From positions 1-30,606 of the IMG/VR virus record IMGVR_UViG_3300049596_000214: 30,606 bases of DNA; one strand, 5' to 3'. The position numbers and the translations under genes were made by a program. Of this stretch, positions 1-6,720 are shown piece by piece (the first letter of the stretch is position 1; each line of letters begins with the position of its first letter). The notes under the pieces are model-generated. The model saw nothing but the letters and a program-made list of their open reading frames with translations, was not told where the DNA came from and ran no database searches. The stretch is from a virus.

Positions 1-27
1 CAAGGCAATAAAGACATAAGTAAATGA
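1..27 (+). CDS. 3' end of the 97-aa hypothetical gene (first copy, partial)
   Basis: The frame starting at base 1 reads QGNKDISK and stops with TGA at 25-27. It is the tail of the gene at 30213-30506, cut by the arbitrary contig break. Its stop overlaps the portal ATG as ATGA. Confidence 0.9.
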   Translation, partial: QGNKDISK

Positions 28-127
28 ACGATTTAATAACAATTAATTTTAGCGAATATTCCCAACCTAAATTTGTTGAGAAAAAGAACCAAGAGTGGGT
101 TTCGTATGGTGCTGATAATAGATATCC
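1..127. repeat. 127-bp terminal direct repeat, copy 1 (circular contig overlap)
   Basis: Bases 1-127 are identical to 30480-30606. A 127-base exact end overlap is what de Bruijn assemblers leave when they close a circle at k=127, so it most likely marks a complete circular or circularly permuted genome of 30,479 bp. It also cuts through the end of one gene and the start of the portal gene, as a random break would. Confidence 0.95.
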
Positions 128-1988
128 AGCTCATTTACTTTCACTTTTAAATACTTCAGCAAAGCATAATGCTATTGTAAACGGTAAAGCCAATTTTATA
201 GCCGGAAAGGGTATTGTATTTGAAGATGATACTAAACAATATTTAGCAGAAGAAAGCATTAATCGCAATGGCGAAACTATTAATGATATTTTAGATAAGG
301 TTGCGCTTGATATTGAAACTTTTGGTGGTTGCTATTTAGAAGTAATTTATAATCCTTTCGGAACTGCTACTTCTCTTTATCATATTGACTATAATAAAGT
401 ACGTTCAAATGCAGACAATAGTTATTTTTATATATCTGAACAATGGGATAGCAAACAAAAACCCGATGACATTGAAGGTATCGCAGCATTTGACGAAAAT
501 AATAAGAGTGGTAAACAAATTATTTACATCAAGGAATATAGACCGGGTGTAGATACTTATACTTTGCCAACCTATCAAGGCGCAATGAACTATATTGAAC
601 TTGATGTTGCAGTAAGTGAGTTTCACTTAAACGCTATACACAATGGAATGATGCCTTCGAAGTTGATTTCATTCAACAATGGTACACCAAGTGAAGAAGA
701 ACAACGCACTATTGAGCGTAGAATGCGAGATAAGTTTGCAGGTGAAGCGAATGCTGGAAAATTCATTATTAATTTTAATAACGACCCTGCAAAAGCACCA
801 ACGGTTTTAGACCTTTCTGCTTCTGATTTAGACAAGCAATTCGATTTGCTAAATAAGACCATACAACAAGAGATTTTTTCGGGACACCGTATTACATCGG
901 CTTCGTTATTTGGTATCAGCACAGAGGGTGCTTTGGGTGCGAGAAACGAAATGCGTACTGCTTACGAGATATTCCAAAATACCTATGTAAATGGTAAGCA
1001 ACAATTCATCGAAAGATGGTTTGCTTATATCTTACCTTTATTCGGTATTAATGAGCAGTTTCATATTCAACCAACCGAACCATTAGGATTTGAATTTAGT
1101 GAGCAAATAATTGCTTCTAATATGACCCAAGATGAAATTCGTGAGAAGTTGGGTTTACCTGCTATTGTTCAAAAACTTGAAACATCGCAACAAGATGTTA
1201 TTAATGGTATTAATTCACTTTCGCCATTAGTTGCTAATAAGGTTCTTGAAAGTATGACACCAAACGAAATTCGTGCTTTAATTGGTTTATTGCCAAAACA
1301 AGAAGGTCAAGATTTACAAACATCAAGTGCGCCACAAGCATTTACTGCCGAAGATGATAAAAGAGCAATAGAAGTTTTTAGTAAATATGGTCAAGATGAA
1401 GACAAGTTTGTTGTGATAAAAGAAATGCCTATGCGATTTGATGCACAAGGCAATGAATTACACGATGAGAATTTTGCTGGTATTGATATTATAATTACAC
1501 AAGTTCAATCTTCAGTTCTTGATTTAATAAGAAAAAATCCATTAATAAATATTGAAGATATTGCTTTTGCTTTGAAAGTAGATAAAGATATTGTAAGAAG
1601 TACAATCGCATCTTTAGAAGCAAATAATTTAATTTCATCTACCGAAATAGATGACAATGGTGAAAGGGTTATAAAGCGAGAAATAACAAGTGAAGGTCGT
1701 GCGCAAAGAAATGCAAGAAGACCATTAGCAGATGTTAAGATTTTTTATCAATATCAAGTAACACCGGGACTTGGTGCGCCTGTTATTGCTACAACAAGAG
1801 ATTTTTGCAGAGAATTGATTGCATTAAAAAAAGTATTTACTCGTAAAGATATTCAAGATGTAAGTGATGAACTTGGATATAGTGTATGGGCAAGACGAGG
1901 TGGATTTTATCACAATCCAAAAACAGGTGTAACGACACCTTATTGCAGACATCGTTGGGTTAAACAAATAATAGTTGAAAAAAGATAG
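24..1988 (+). CDS. Portal protein fused to a winged-helix and a CRHxW head-morphogenesis-like domain
   Basis: Residues 1 to about 430 look like a siphophage portal of the Bacteroidota type: an early YGADNRYP motif, then a long alpha/beta body. The portal forms the dodecameric DNA channel at one capsid vertex. The protein continues for about 220 residues. Residues about 490-555 have the pattern of a winged helix (LDLIRKNP, then IEDIAFALKVDKDIVRSTI). Residues 570-654 contain RDFCRELIALKKVFTRKDI, GYSVWARRGGFYHNP and end in CRHRW (641-645), a C-terminal pattern I associate with MuF-like minor head proteins. At 654 aa it is longer than usual portals of about 400-500 aa. The ATG overlaps the previous gene's stop (ATGA), which fixes the start. 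The portal call is firm; the extra domains are inferred from motifs. Confidence 0.88.
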   Translation: MNDLITINFSEYSQPKFVEKKNQEWVSYGADNRYPAHLLSLLNTSAKHNAIVNGKANFIAGKGIVFEDDTKQYLAEESINRNGETINDILDKVALDIETFGGCYLEVIYNPFGTATSLYHIDYNKVRSNADNSYFYISEQWDSKQKPDDIEGIAAFDENNKSGKQIIYIKEYRPGVDTYTLPTYQGAMNYIELDVAVSEFHLNAIHNGMMPSKLISFNNGTPSEEEQRTIERRMRDKFAGEANAGKFIINFNNDPAKAPTVLDLSASDLDKQFDLLNKTIQQEIFSGHRITSASLFGISTEGALGARNEMRTAYEIFQNTYVNGKQQFIERWFAYILPLFGINEQFHIQPTEPLGFEFSEQIIASNMTQDEIREKLGLPAIVQKLETSQQDVINGINSLSPLVANKVLESMTPNEIRALIGLLPKQEGQDLQTSSAPQAFTAEDDKRAIEVFSKYGQDEDKFVVIKEMPMRFDAQGNELHDENFAGIDIIITQVQSSVLDLIRKNPLINIEDIAFALKVDKDIVRSTIASLEANNLISSTEIDDNGERVIKREITSEGRAQRNARRPLADVKIFYQYQVTPGLGAPVIATTRDFCRELIALKKVFTRKDIQDVSDELGYSVWARRGGFYHNPKTGVTTPYCRHRWVKQIIVEKR

Positions 1989-1991
1989 AAA

Positions 1992-2582
1992 ATGAGTGCT
2001 AACATATTATTCATTTCAGAACAAACGCTAAAGGATAGAAGCCTTTTGCAGGATAATGTAGACCCAAAGTTAATTAAGCCTACAATTAAACAAGCGCAAG
2101 ATATGTATATTGAGCCTATCTTGGGTACAGGTTTATATTTAGAATTACAAAGCCAAATTGCAAACGAAGATGTGAGCGTATTAAATGCAGCACTTTTAGA
2201 TAATTATATTACCGATTGTTTATGTTGGTATGTAGCTTCTGAAATGGTTATGTCTTTAGGTTTTAAATTAACAAATAAGAACGTATTAAAAAAGACAAGC
2301 GAAAATAGTGATGTTCCAAGCGTTTCGGAATTATTCGATGTATTAGAATATTATAAAAATAAGGGTGAGTGGTATGCACAACGTATTACAAACTATTTAA
2401 TAGAAAACGATGTTGATTACCCATTATATGATAATCCGGGTAATGGAGCAGATGTAATACACCCAAATGCAACAAGCTATTCAAATGGTTTTTATTTAGG
2501 TGGTACTGCAAGAGGTTGTGGAAGTTTTGAAGATAGATACCAAAGTGAAAGTGGTGCTTGTGGTATAGATTTTAGATTTTAA
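1992..2582 (+). CDS. Head-tail connector (gp6-like adaptor)
   Basis: This 196-aa protein starts 3 bases after the portal stop. It has the mostly helical N-terminal two thirds expected of a gp6-like connector (IKQAQDMYIEPILGTGLY, then helices with LLDNYITDCLCWYVASEMV) and a Gly/Ser/Cys-rich tail (GGTARGCGSF). Proteins with the IxxAQ....ILG pattern next to the portal are annotated as head-tail connectors in Bacteroidota phages. It probably forms the ring under the portal. Its stop overlaps the next ATG as TAATG, suggesting translational coupling. The role comes from position and pattern. Confidence 0.7.
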   Translation: MSANILFISEQTLKDRSLLQDNVDPKLIKPTIKQAQDMYIEPILGTGLYLELQSQIANEDVSVLNAALLDNYITDCLCWYVASEMVMSLGFKLTNKNVLKKTSENSDVPSVSELFDVLEYYKNKGEWYAQRITNYLIENDVDYPLYDNPGNGADVIHPNATSYSNGFYLGGTARGCGSFEDRYQSESGACGIDFRF

Positions 2583-2683
2583 TGGCTAAAAATTATTCAG
2601 TAAAGAACGTAAGTAAGCTAAAAGTTTATTTGCAACAAGTGAAGACAAATGACAATAACACAGGTAAGAACAATACTAAATAA
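2582..2683 (+). CDS. Small basic hypothetical protein, 33 aa
   Basis: The ATG at 2582 overlaps the connector stop (TAATG), and the frame runs 33 codons to TAA at 2681-2683. The product starts MAKNYSVKNVSKLKVYLQQV and is Lys/Asn-rich. Its 3' third overlaps the next gene, which starts at 2649, in another frame. The coupled start argues for translation; the short length and overlap argue against a conserved protein. It may only carry ribosomes from the connector to the next start. Confidence 0.4.
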   Translation: MAKNYSVKNVSKLKVYLQQVKTNDNNTGKNNTK

Positions 2684-3101
2684 TTTAGCCGATGCGCACT
2701 ACCAAATAAATGATTTTGGTTGGGGTGATATTTGGGAAATTGGAGAAAGCGAAAGCATCACTTATCCTTTGATGTATTGCACTATGCAAAATTCAAACAT
2801 AAGTGGTAAAGTATTTAATTTCAATATATCAATCATATTTGCTGATTTAGTTTATGGAGATGGAGCAAATACTGATGAAGTTATTGCTGACCAAATGTTA
2901 ATTTGTCAAGATATAATTGCACAACTTCGAAGCGATAAGTGGGATTTTGTGCTTGGTCAAAATGTTTCAATCACTTTCTTTACTGAAAGATTATCTGATT
3001 TAGTTGCAGGGGTACAAGCACAAATAACTTTAGCACTTCCTTACGTTGCTGATAGATGTGCAGTACCAAGTAATTACCCTTTACCGGATGGAGTTGAGTA
3101 A
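2649..3101 (+). CDS. Tail completion/terminator-like neck protein
   Basis: A 150-aa alpha/beta protein between the connector and a small membrane protein. It opens with a helix (VRTILNNLADAHYQINDFGWG) followed by alternating strands (YPLMYCTMQNSNISG, FNFNISIIFADLV) and a final domain with VSITFFTERLSDLVAGVQAQI. Size, order and strand-rich middle fit the proteins annotated as tail terminator or tail completion in this kind of phage. They cap the tail tube and join it to the head. I see no catalytic motif. It overlaps the next gene by one base (TAATG). Confidence 0.55.
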   Translation: MTITQVRTILNNLADAHYQINDFGWGDIWEIGESESITYPLMYCTMQNSNISGKVFNFNISIIFADLVYGDGANTDEVIADQMLICQDIIAQLRSDKWDFVLGQNVSITFFTERLSDLVAGVQAQITLALPYVADRCAVPSNYPLPDGVE

Positions 3102-3358
3102 TGACACAAAAGGAGATGCAGACATTAGACAAATTATTTGCCGAAGTGCGAGAGTTATCGCATAAGGTACAAAATATAGAAGATGCTATTTTAGGAAGCG
3201 ATTATATTGGCGAGGGCATCAAAGAGAAGACCGATAATAATACAAGAGAAATTGAAAAGATAAACCAAAAGTTTAAACACTTTTACTTCTTTTTAATAGG
3301 CGCTGGAATTGCAGGTGGATACACAATAGTTGATTTGGTAAAAAAAGTTTTCTTATAA
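3101..3358 (+). CDS. Small coiled-coil membrane protein (XhlA/holin-associated-like)
   Basis: 85 aa. Residues 1-58 form a charged heptad-rich helix (LDKLFAEVRELSHKVQNIED; TREIEKINQKFKHF). Residues 61-79 are a single hydrophobic segment (FYFFLIGAGIAGGYTIVDLV), followed by KK. This layout resembles the XhlA family of PBSX-type phages, which helps holins in lysis, but sequence identity is not obvious. A better holin candidate lies at 5246. The start overlaps the preceding stop by one base. It is the last gene before the promoter-bearing gap at 3359-3422. Confidence 0.6.
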   Translation: MTQKEMQTLDKLFAEVRELSHKVQNIEDAILGSDYIGEGIKEKTDNNTREIEKINQKFKHFYFFLIGAGIAGGYTIVDLVKKVFL

Positions 3359-3395
3359 ACTTTCAACATTCAAATAAAGCATTTCTTTTTTAATA

Positions 3396-3403
3396 TACTT
3401 TTG
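3396..3403 (+). promoter_or_regulatory. Putative promoter -7 element (TACTTTTG)
   Basis: TACTTTTG fits the Bacteroidota -7 consensus TAnnTTTG and lies 19 bases before the exonuclease ATG in a non-coding gap. No clear TTG -33 element is seen upstream, so the call is moderate. Confidence 0.4.
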
Positions 3404-3420
3404 TTTAAATAATTAAACAA
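3401..3420. promoter_or_regulatory. Inverted repeat, possible operator
   Basis: TTGTTTAA-ATAA-TTAAACAA is a perfect 8-bp inverted repeat with a 4-base spacer. It overlaps the 3' part of the putative -7 element and ends two bases before the exonuclease ATG. A protein bound here would block both transcription and access to the start. It could also be a weak AT-rich hairpin in the leader. Confidence 0.45.
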
Positions 3421-3422
3421 AA

Positions 3423-4211
3423 ATGGCTATACAAACAAAGGGTAGATTGTTTTTTGATATAGAAACAAGTCCAAACATTGGTTTCTTTTGGCAGTCGGGT
3501 TATAAACTGCAAGTTCCATATACAAACATTATTAAAGAACGTGCTATTATTTGCATTTGCTACAAGTGGGAAAATGATAAAAAGGTTCATTCATTAAATT
3601 GGGATAATAACCAATGTGATAAACAAATGCTAATTGATTTTATCAAGATAGCAAATGAAGCAGAAGAACTTGTTGGACATAATGGCGATAAGTTTGACTT
3701 AACGTGGATACGCACAAGAGCGTTATTTCATCGTTTGCCTATGTTTCCTCAATATACTACAATTGATACCCTTAAACAGGCTCGTAGTGCCTTTAGATTT
3801 AATTCAAATAAGTTAGATTATATTGCAAATTTCTTGGGAATAGGCAGTAAGCTGGAAACCGGGTTTGGATTGTGGCGTGATATCGTTTTACACAAAGATA
3901 AAAAAGCATTGGCTTCAATGATTAAGTATTGTAAGAACGATGTTGTAATTCTTGAAAAAGTATTTAACCATTTATCGGGATATGTACCACACAAAACACA
4001 TCGTGGAGTTTCATTGTATGACGATAGAAATTCTTGCCCACATTGTGGAAGCAAACAAATAAATATTAATAAGCACAAAACAACTGCAAGTGGAATAAAA
4101 AAAGTTTGTTATGTGTGTGTTCCTTGCGGTAAATATCATACAGTTTCGCAACAACAATCTAATAGAATTTTAATTGAACGATATAACGATGAAAGTATTG
4201 GAAGCATTTGA
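3423..4211 (+). CDS. DEDDy 3'-5' exonuclease with C-terminal zinc ribbon
   Basis: 262 aa with an RNase H-fold exonuclease domain. FFDIET gives D12 and E14 (Exo I); GHNGDKFD (85-92) gives D92 (Exo II); IKYCKND gives Y169 and D173 (Exo III, YxxxD, the DEDDy class). The core resembles the YprB/predicted 3'-5' exonuclease group rather than a full polymerase. A zinc ribbon follows (C205/C208 with C229/C232/C235), probably for nucleic-acid binding. No polymerase domain is present. Likely roles are trimming recombination or replication ends, or degrading host DNA. It sits between neck and lysis genes, behind its own promoter-like gap, which suggests separate timing from the structural genes. Confidence 0.85.
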   Translation: MAIQTKGRLFFDIETSPNIGFFWQSGYKLQVPYTNIIKERAIICICYKWENDKKVHSLNWDNNQCDKQMLIDFIKIANEAEELVGHNGDKFDLTWIRTRALFHRLPMFPQYTTIDTLKQARSAFRFNSNKLDYIANFLGIGSKLETGFGLWRDIVLHKDKKALASMIKYCKNDVVILEKVFNHLSGYVPHKTHRGVSLYDDRNSCPHCGSKQININKHKTTASGIKKVCYVCVPCGKYHTVSQQQSNRILIERYNDESIGSI

Positions 4212-4323
4212 AAAAGAAATAAAAAGACAAAAAGCAGTTGCAATGTTAATGCAGCAGAAGGCACAATTGATAGCACAAATAGAAGAAGTTAATAAGAGAT
4301 TGCGCAAATTCAATCAGCGATGA
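4189..4323 (+). CDS. Small coiled-coil hypothetical protein, 44 aa
   Basis: ATG at 4189 lies inside the 3' end of the exonuclease gene, and the stop (TGA 4321-4323) overlaps the next ATG as ATGA. The product MKVLEAFEKEIKRQKAVAML continues as a Gln/Lys-rich helix ending NKRLRKFNQR, with no predicted membrane part. Overlap on both sides and a helix with regular charges favour a real gene. It fills an otherwise empty 108-base gap. Function unknown. Confidence 0.65.
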   Translation: MKVLEAFEKEIKRQKAVAMLMQQKAQLIAQIEEVNKRLRKFNQR

Positions 4324-4805
4324 GCATAGAAGATAGCTTTAAATATTTTTATGATTATATACAAGATGCTTCTTATCAAAAGCACCTAAAAGAAAAATAT
4401 CCGAAAATGACAATAACACACGATACAATGGAGTGGTGGCAAAAAGCATCCGCTTCAACTACATTTGAAAACCAAAGCAATGTAATAGATACAAAGCGAA
4501 TCTTTGAAAGTGGAAGCCAACGTGACGACGATACCGATAAACCATTGGTAAATCATTTGACTTCTTACTTACGTTTACGATTTGGATATTTACTTCGTAT
4601 GGGCGCAAATAAATATGGTAAGAATAATTGGCAAAAAGGTCAACCAACTGAAGCAGCTCTTGAAAGTTTGCATCGGCATCTTGCTAAATACGAATTGGGT
4701 GATAGAAGCGAAGACCATTTATCTGCAATCATTTTTAATGTGCAATTAATTATGAAGAACGAAGAACACGAAGGAATTAAAATAGACGAATATTATAAAA
4801 AATAA
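4320..4805 (+). CDS. dATP/dGTP diphosphohydrolase-like (DUF5664/dGTP_diPhyd_N) protein
   Basis: 161 aa. Residues from about 58 on show the pattern of the phage dATP/dGTP diphosphohydrolase N-terminal family: a charged lead-in (FESGSQRDDDTDKP), YGKNNWQKG and a helix with LHRHLAKYELGDRSEDHLSA. The His/Glu/Asp set on those helices is what metal-binding all-alpha NTP pyrophosphohydrolases of the MazG group use. Such proteins hydrolyse dNTPs to dNMP and pyrophosphate. Relatives occur in phages with modified dA, but no PurZ or DatZ homologue is seen here, so only nucleotide-pool control is proposed. The first 57 residues are not recognised. Confidence 0.65.
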   Translation: MSIEDSFKYFYDYIQDASYQKHLKEKYPKMTITHDTMEWWQKASASTTFENQSNVIDTKRIFESGSQRDDDTDKPLVNHLTSYLRLRFGYLLRMGANKYGKNNWQKGQPTEAALESLHRHLAKYELGDRSEDHLSAIIFNVQLIMKNEEHEGIKIDEYYKK

Positions 4806-4809
4806 TAAT

Positions 4810-5229
4810 ATGATTTACTCAAAAGATGCTTTAAAAAAATATGGGCAACCATCAGAAAAAAACAATTATATGGTTTTGTGGGATGTCCCAGCTCATTTAG
4901 AAATAGGTGTTATTCCTAAAAGAATATATTGCAATAAGGATATGGTTAAACCATTAGAACAGGCTTTTACTAATCTAATTAAAACCGGATACGTTAAAGA
5001 ATTAAAAACGTGGGATGGTTGCTTTAACATTCGCAAGATGCGTGGTTTAAAAAGTATGAGTTTACATTCTTGGGGTATTGCAGTGGATTTAAACGCCTTT
5101 GAGAACGGATTAAACGTAGAACCAAAACTTTCTCAAGGGTTCGTTAAATGCTTTACCGATGCAGGATTTGATTGGGGTGGAGTTTGGAAACGCAAAGACG
5201 GAATGCACTTTCAGTTAGCGAAATTGTAA
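4810..5229 (+). CDS. M15-family peptidoglycan peptidase (endolysin)
   Basis: 139 aa, close to the usual size of a single-domain M15 (VanY/L-Ala-D-Glu peptidase-like) endolysin. The zinc site is visible: SLHSWGIAVDLN gives H86 and D93, and GMHFQL gives H133, with D130 three residues earlier as the likely catalytic acid. The enzyme would cut peptide stems of host murein at lysis. It has no signal peptide, so it needs a holin to cross the inner membrane. The two genes after it are a small two-helix membrane protein and a spanin-like lipoprotein, making a compact lysis cassette. Confidence 0.88.
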   Translation: MIYSKDALKKYGQPSEKNNYMVLWDVPAHLEIGVIPKRIYCNKDMVKPLEQAFTNLIKTGYVKELKTWDGCFNIRKMRGLKSMSLHSWGIAVDLNAFENGLNVEPKLSQGFVKCFTDAGFDWGGVWKRKDGMHFQLAKL

Positions 5230-5231
5230 AT

Positions 5232-5240
5232 TTATATTTA
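5232..5240 (+). promoter_or_regulatory. TTATATTTA start-proximal element (holin gene)
   Basis: TTATATTTA lies exactly 5 bases before the ATG at 5246. The same nonamer at the same spacing precedes the genes at 16638, 23779 and 27488. It resembles a -7 box with A in place of the final G. No -33 TTG is visible here. Confidence 0.45.
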
Positions 5241-5245
5241 TAAGT

Positions 5246-5425
5246 ATGGAAACACTAAAAAAGGCATTAGCATTGCTAAAAGAAAATTGGAGAACCACTC
5301 TCGTTGGCGTATTCTTTGCAGTATTCGGTGTGGCATACTTCTTTAAGTTGATAGATGCACAAGGTTTAACGATGGTTTGGGGCGCATTAGGTGGCGTAGG
5401 CTTTACAATTTCTAAAGATGCGTAG
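5246..5425 (+). CDS. Putative holin, 59 aa, two membrane segments
   Basis: ATG at 5246 to TAG at 5423-5425. After a charged amphipathic start (METLKKALALLKENWR) there are two hydrophobic stretches, about residues 17-35 (TTLVGVFFAVFGVAYFF) and 41-55 (LTMVWGALGGVGFTI), with a short polar turn and a charged C-terminal tip (SKDA). Small size, two transmembrane helices and position directly after the endolysin and before the spanin-like gene are typical of a class II-type holin. Its stop overlaps the start of the next gene (ATG at 5418). The family is not recognised. Confidence 0.7.
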   Translation: METLKKALALLKENWRTTLVGVFFAVFGVAYFFKLIDAQGLTMVWGALGGVGFTISKDA

Positions 5426-5825
5426 ATTTACATACATTTTTATTTTGAGTGCCTTATATGGCTTTATTTTAAGTGGGTGTTATACTCGTAAAATAAAAGA
5501 ACGTGAATACGTTACTATTCGTGATACGGTTATTACACCACCAATAGTAAAGCTGGATACATTAACACAATGGAATGATAGGTTTATTTACTTAAAAGAT
5601 AGCACTAACCAAATGTCGGTGGTTATTGAAAGGGTAAAAAACAATTACATCCGGGTAAAAGCAGATTGCATTCCTAAAAAGATTATAGTACCCATTACGA
5701 AGACCGTTATCAAAAGCAAACAAGTGATTGTGGAAAGTTTCTTTTGGAAGCGTGTATCGTTAATATTACTTTTGGTCATTGGTGTTTATGTGATTTACGC
5801 CAAACTCCTGCCAAGAGGAGTATAG
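5418..5825 (+). CDS. Lipoprotein with C-terminal anchor: candidate unimolecular spanin
   Basis: 135 aa. Residues 1-20 are a signal sequence (RR then FTYIFILSALYGFIL) ending in the lipobox LSGC, with C21 as the lipidated residue. Residues 22-110 are polar and beta-prone (EREYVTIRDTVITPP, MSVVIERVKNNYIRV). Residues 112-129 (VSLILLLVIGVYVIYAKLL) are one transmembrane helix with a short tail. An outer-membrane lipoprotein that also carries a C-terminal inner-membrane anchor is the architecture of u-spanins such as T1 gp11, which fuse the two membranes in the last step of lysis. It is the last gene of the lysis cassette and is followed by a terminator. The assignment rests on topology, not homology. 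Confidence 0.65.
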   Translation: MRRFTYIFILSALYGFILSGCYTRKIKEREYVTIRDTVITPPIVKLDTLTQWNDRFIYLKDSTNQMSVVIERVKNNYIRVKADCIPKKIIVPITKTVIKSKQVIVESFFWKRVSLILLLVIGVYVIYAKLLPRGV

Positions 5826-5851
5826 TAAGTTAGTTTTTTGTTTAGGTTTAG

Positions 5852-5883
5852 GGGTAGTCATTCATTTGGCTACCCTTTTTTTT
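5852..5883 (+). terminator. Rho-independent terminator after the lysis cassette
   Basis: Stem GGGTAGTC (5852-5859) pairs with GGCTACCC (5868-5875), including one T-G wobble, with an 8-base loop and a following run of 8 T. It closes the operon that ends with the spanin-like gene. Confidence 0.9.
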
Positions 5884-5946
5884 GCATTTTTTCTATTTGA
5901 TTATCAAGCACTTACGATACTATTAAAAAAATAATTACGATTTTTC

Positions 5947-5978
5947 TTGCATTGTATTATGTCTTGAATGTATATTTG
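5947..5978 (+). promoter_or_regulatory. Early promoter: TTG-N21-TATATTTG
   Basis: TATATTTG at 5971-5978 is a full match to the Bacteroidota -7 consensus TAnnTTTG; TTG at 5947 (or 5952) is a possible -33 box. Transcription would start near 5985, giving a leader of about 17 bases before ATG 6002. The stretch from 5971 is TATATTTGTTCAACAAACAA, identical over 20 bases to the minus-strand promoter at 27274. Confidence 0.75.
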
Positions 5979-5987
5979 TTCAACAAA
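5975..5987. promoter_or_regulatory. 13-bp palindrome TTTGTTCAACAAA, candidate operator 1
   Basis: TTTGTT-C-AACAAA is a perfect inverted repeat around a single base, overlapping the -7 TTTG and the predicted start site. The same palindrome recurs at 8124 and, on the other strand, at 27258-27270. Its core TGTTSAACA also occurs in the iteron-like units at 9157 and 27365. Confidence 0.55.
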
Positions 5988-6001
5988 CAAAACGAAAAAC
6001 T

Positions 6002-6208
6002 ATGAAAATTAAATTTATAAAACAAACTTCAGAAAAAAAGTTCACAAACGGATTTACTGGTAAGGGAAATTCAAAAAGATATATATGTGTAGATGAAAAT
6101 GGATTTGTTGGTTGTTTGCCAAATGAAAATGTAGCTTATTCTCCTATTGGTGGTATTTCTACACTTAAAGAAGTTTTAGATATACTTGAATTTAAAAATT
6201 TAAAATAA
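6002..6208 (+). CDS. Hypothetical early protein, 68 aa
   Basis: First gene after the early promoter. The product is basic and beta-prone (MKIKFIKQTSEKKFTNGF, then YICVDENGFVGCLPNENVAY) with a C-terminal helix (LKEVLDILEFKNLK). No domain is recognised. Its stop overlaps the next ATG as TAATG. Small first genes of phage early operons often act on host functions, but nothing in the sequence proves that here. Confidence 0.75.
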   Translation: MKIKFIKQTSEKKFTNGFTGKGNSKRYICVDENGFVGCLPNENVAYSPIGGISTLKEVLDILEFKNLK

Positions 6209-6384
6209 TGGGTAGAAATCCAAAAATAAAATTAGATATATTAACTGAAAAACAACTTAATAAATTAATTCCTTGTTATAAATGTGGAAATTTATTTAAG
6301 CATAGAAATCTTTATTACTATGTAGATGAAAGTAATTACGCAATAACAAAAAATTCAAAAGGAATTTGTATAGATTGTAAATAA
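6208..6384 (+). CDS. Small zinc-ribbon-like protein, 58 aa
   Basis: ATG at 6208 overlaps the previous stop; TAA at 6382-6384. The product starts MGRNPKIKLDILTEKQLNKL and has two CxxC knuckles: CYKC near residues 23-26 and CIDC at 54-57, spaced like a small treble-clef or zinc ribbon. The Lys-rich ends fit a nucleic-acid or protein binding adaptor. Translational coupling supports it as a real gene. Function unknown. Confidence 0.7.
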   Translation: MGRNPKIKLDILTEKQLNKLIPCYKCGNLFKHRNLYYYVDESNYAITKNSKGICIDCK

Positions 6385-6385
6385 T

Positions 6386-6547
6386 ATGAAAGTAATCAAA
6401 GACAATTCACTTACACCGATAGAATTAGCAAGGTTAAAGTATCGGAAACTTTACGAACAACAACAAATTTTCAAGGCAGAACGCAAAGAGCATTTGGAAA
6501 ATTCAACAAAAAACCTTATCTTTAATCTATTAAACCTAATAAACTAA
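6386..6547 (+). CDS. Small hypothetical protein, 53 aa
   Basis: ATG at 6386, one base after the preceding stop; TAA at 6545-6547 overlaps the next ATG. The product MKVIKDNSLTPIELARLKYR is followed by a charged helix (KLYEQQQIFKAERKEHLEN) and a hydrophobic end (NLIFNLLNLIN). It looks mostly helical and may dimerise. No family recognised; tight packing between coupled genes supports translation. Confidence 0.65.
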   Translation: MKVIKDNSLTPIELARLKYRKLYEQQQIFKAERKEHLENSTKNLIFNLLNLIN

Positions 6548-6720
6548 TGGCACAAAAAGTTCTAATCGTTGCAAATCCACAAGGTGTAGATGCAATCACA
6601 ATCGGTAAAGAAGGAACGATTTTAAAAAAATTCTTCGACAAAGCATTAATCCAATTTACTAACGAGTTTGGGGAATTAGAAGAATGGTATTTCTCAAACA
6701 ATGAATTTCAAAACCTATAA
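6547..6720 (+). CDS. Small hypothetical protein, 57 aa
   Basis: ATG at 6547 overlaps the previous stop and its own TAA at 6718-6720 overlaps the ERF gene ATG. The product starts MAQKVLIVANPQGVDAITIG, then a helix with KKFFDKALIQFTNEFGELEEW. It is compact, mixed alpha/beta, and without cysteine. No family recognised. Its place directly before ERF suggests the recombination module. Confidence 0.68.
   Translation: MAQKVLIVANPQGVDAITIGKEGTILKKFFDKALIQFTNEFGELEEWYFSNNEFQNL

Noticed and set aside
1-127. Biological long terminal repeat
   Set aside because: The length equals a standard assembly k-mer and cuts two genes at an arbitrary point, so an assembly overlap is the simpler explanation.
4320-4805. 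Evidence for a 2-aminoadenine (Z) genome
   Set aside because: The dATP/dGTP diphosphohydrolase-like gene alone is not enough; no PurZ, DatZ or DpoZ-like protein is visible.
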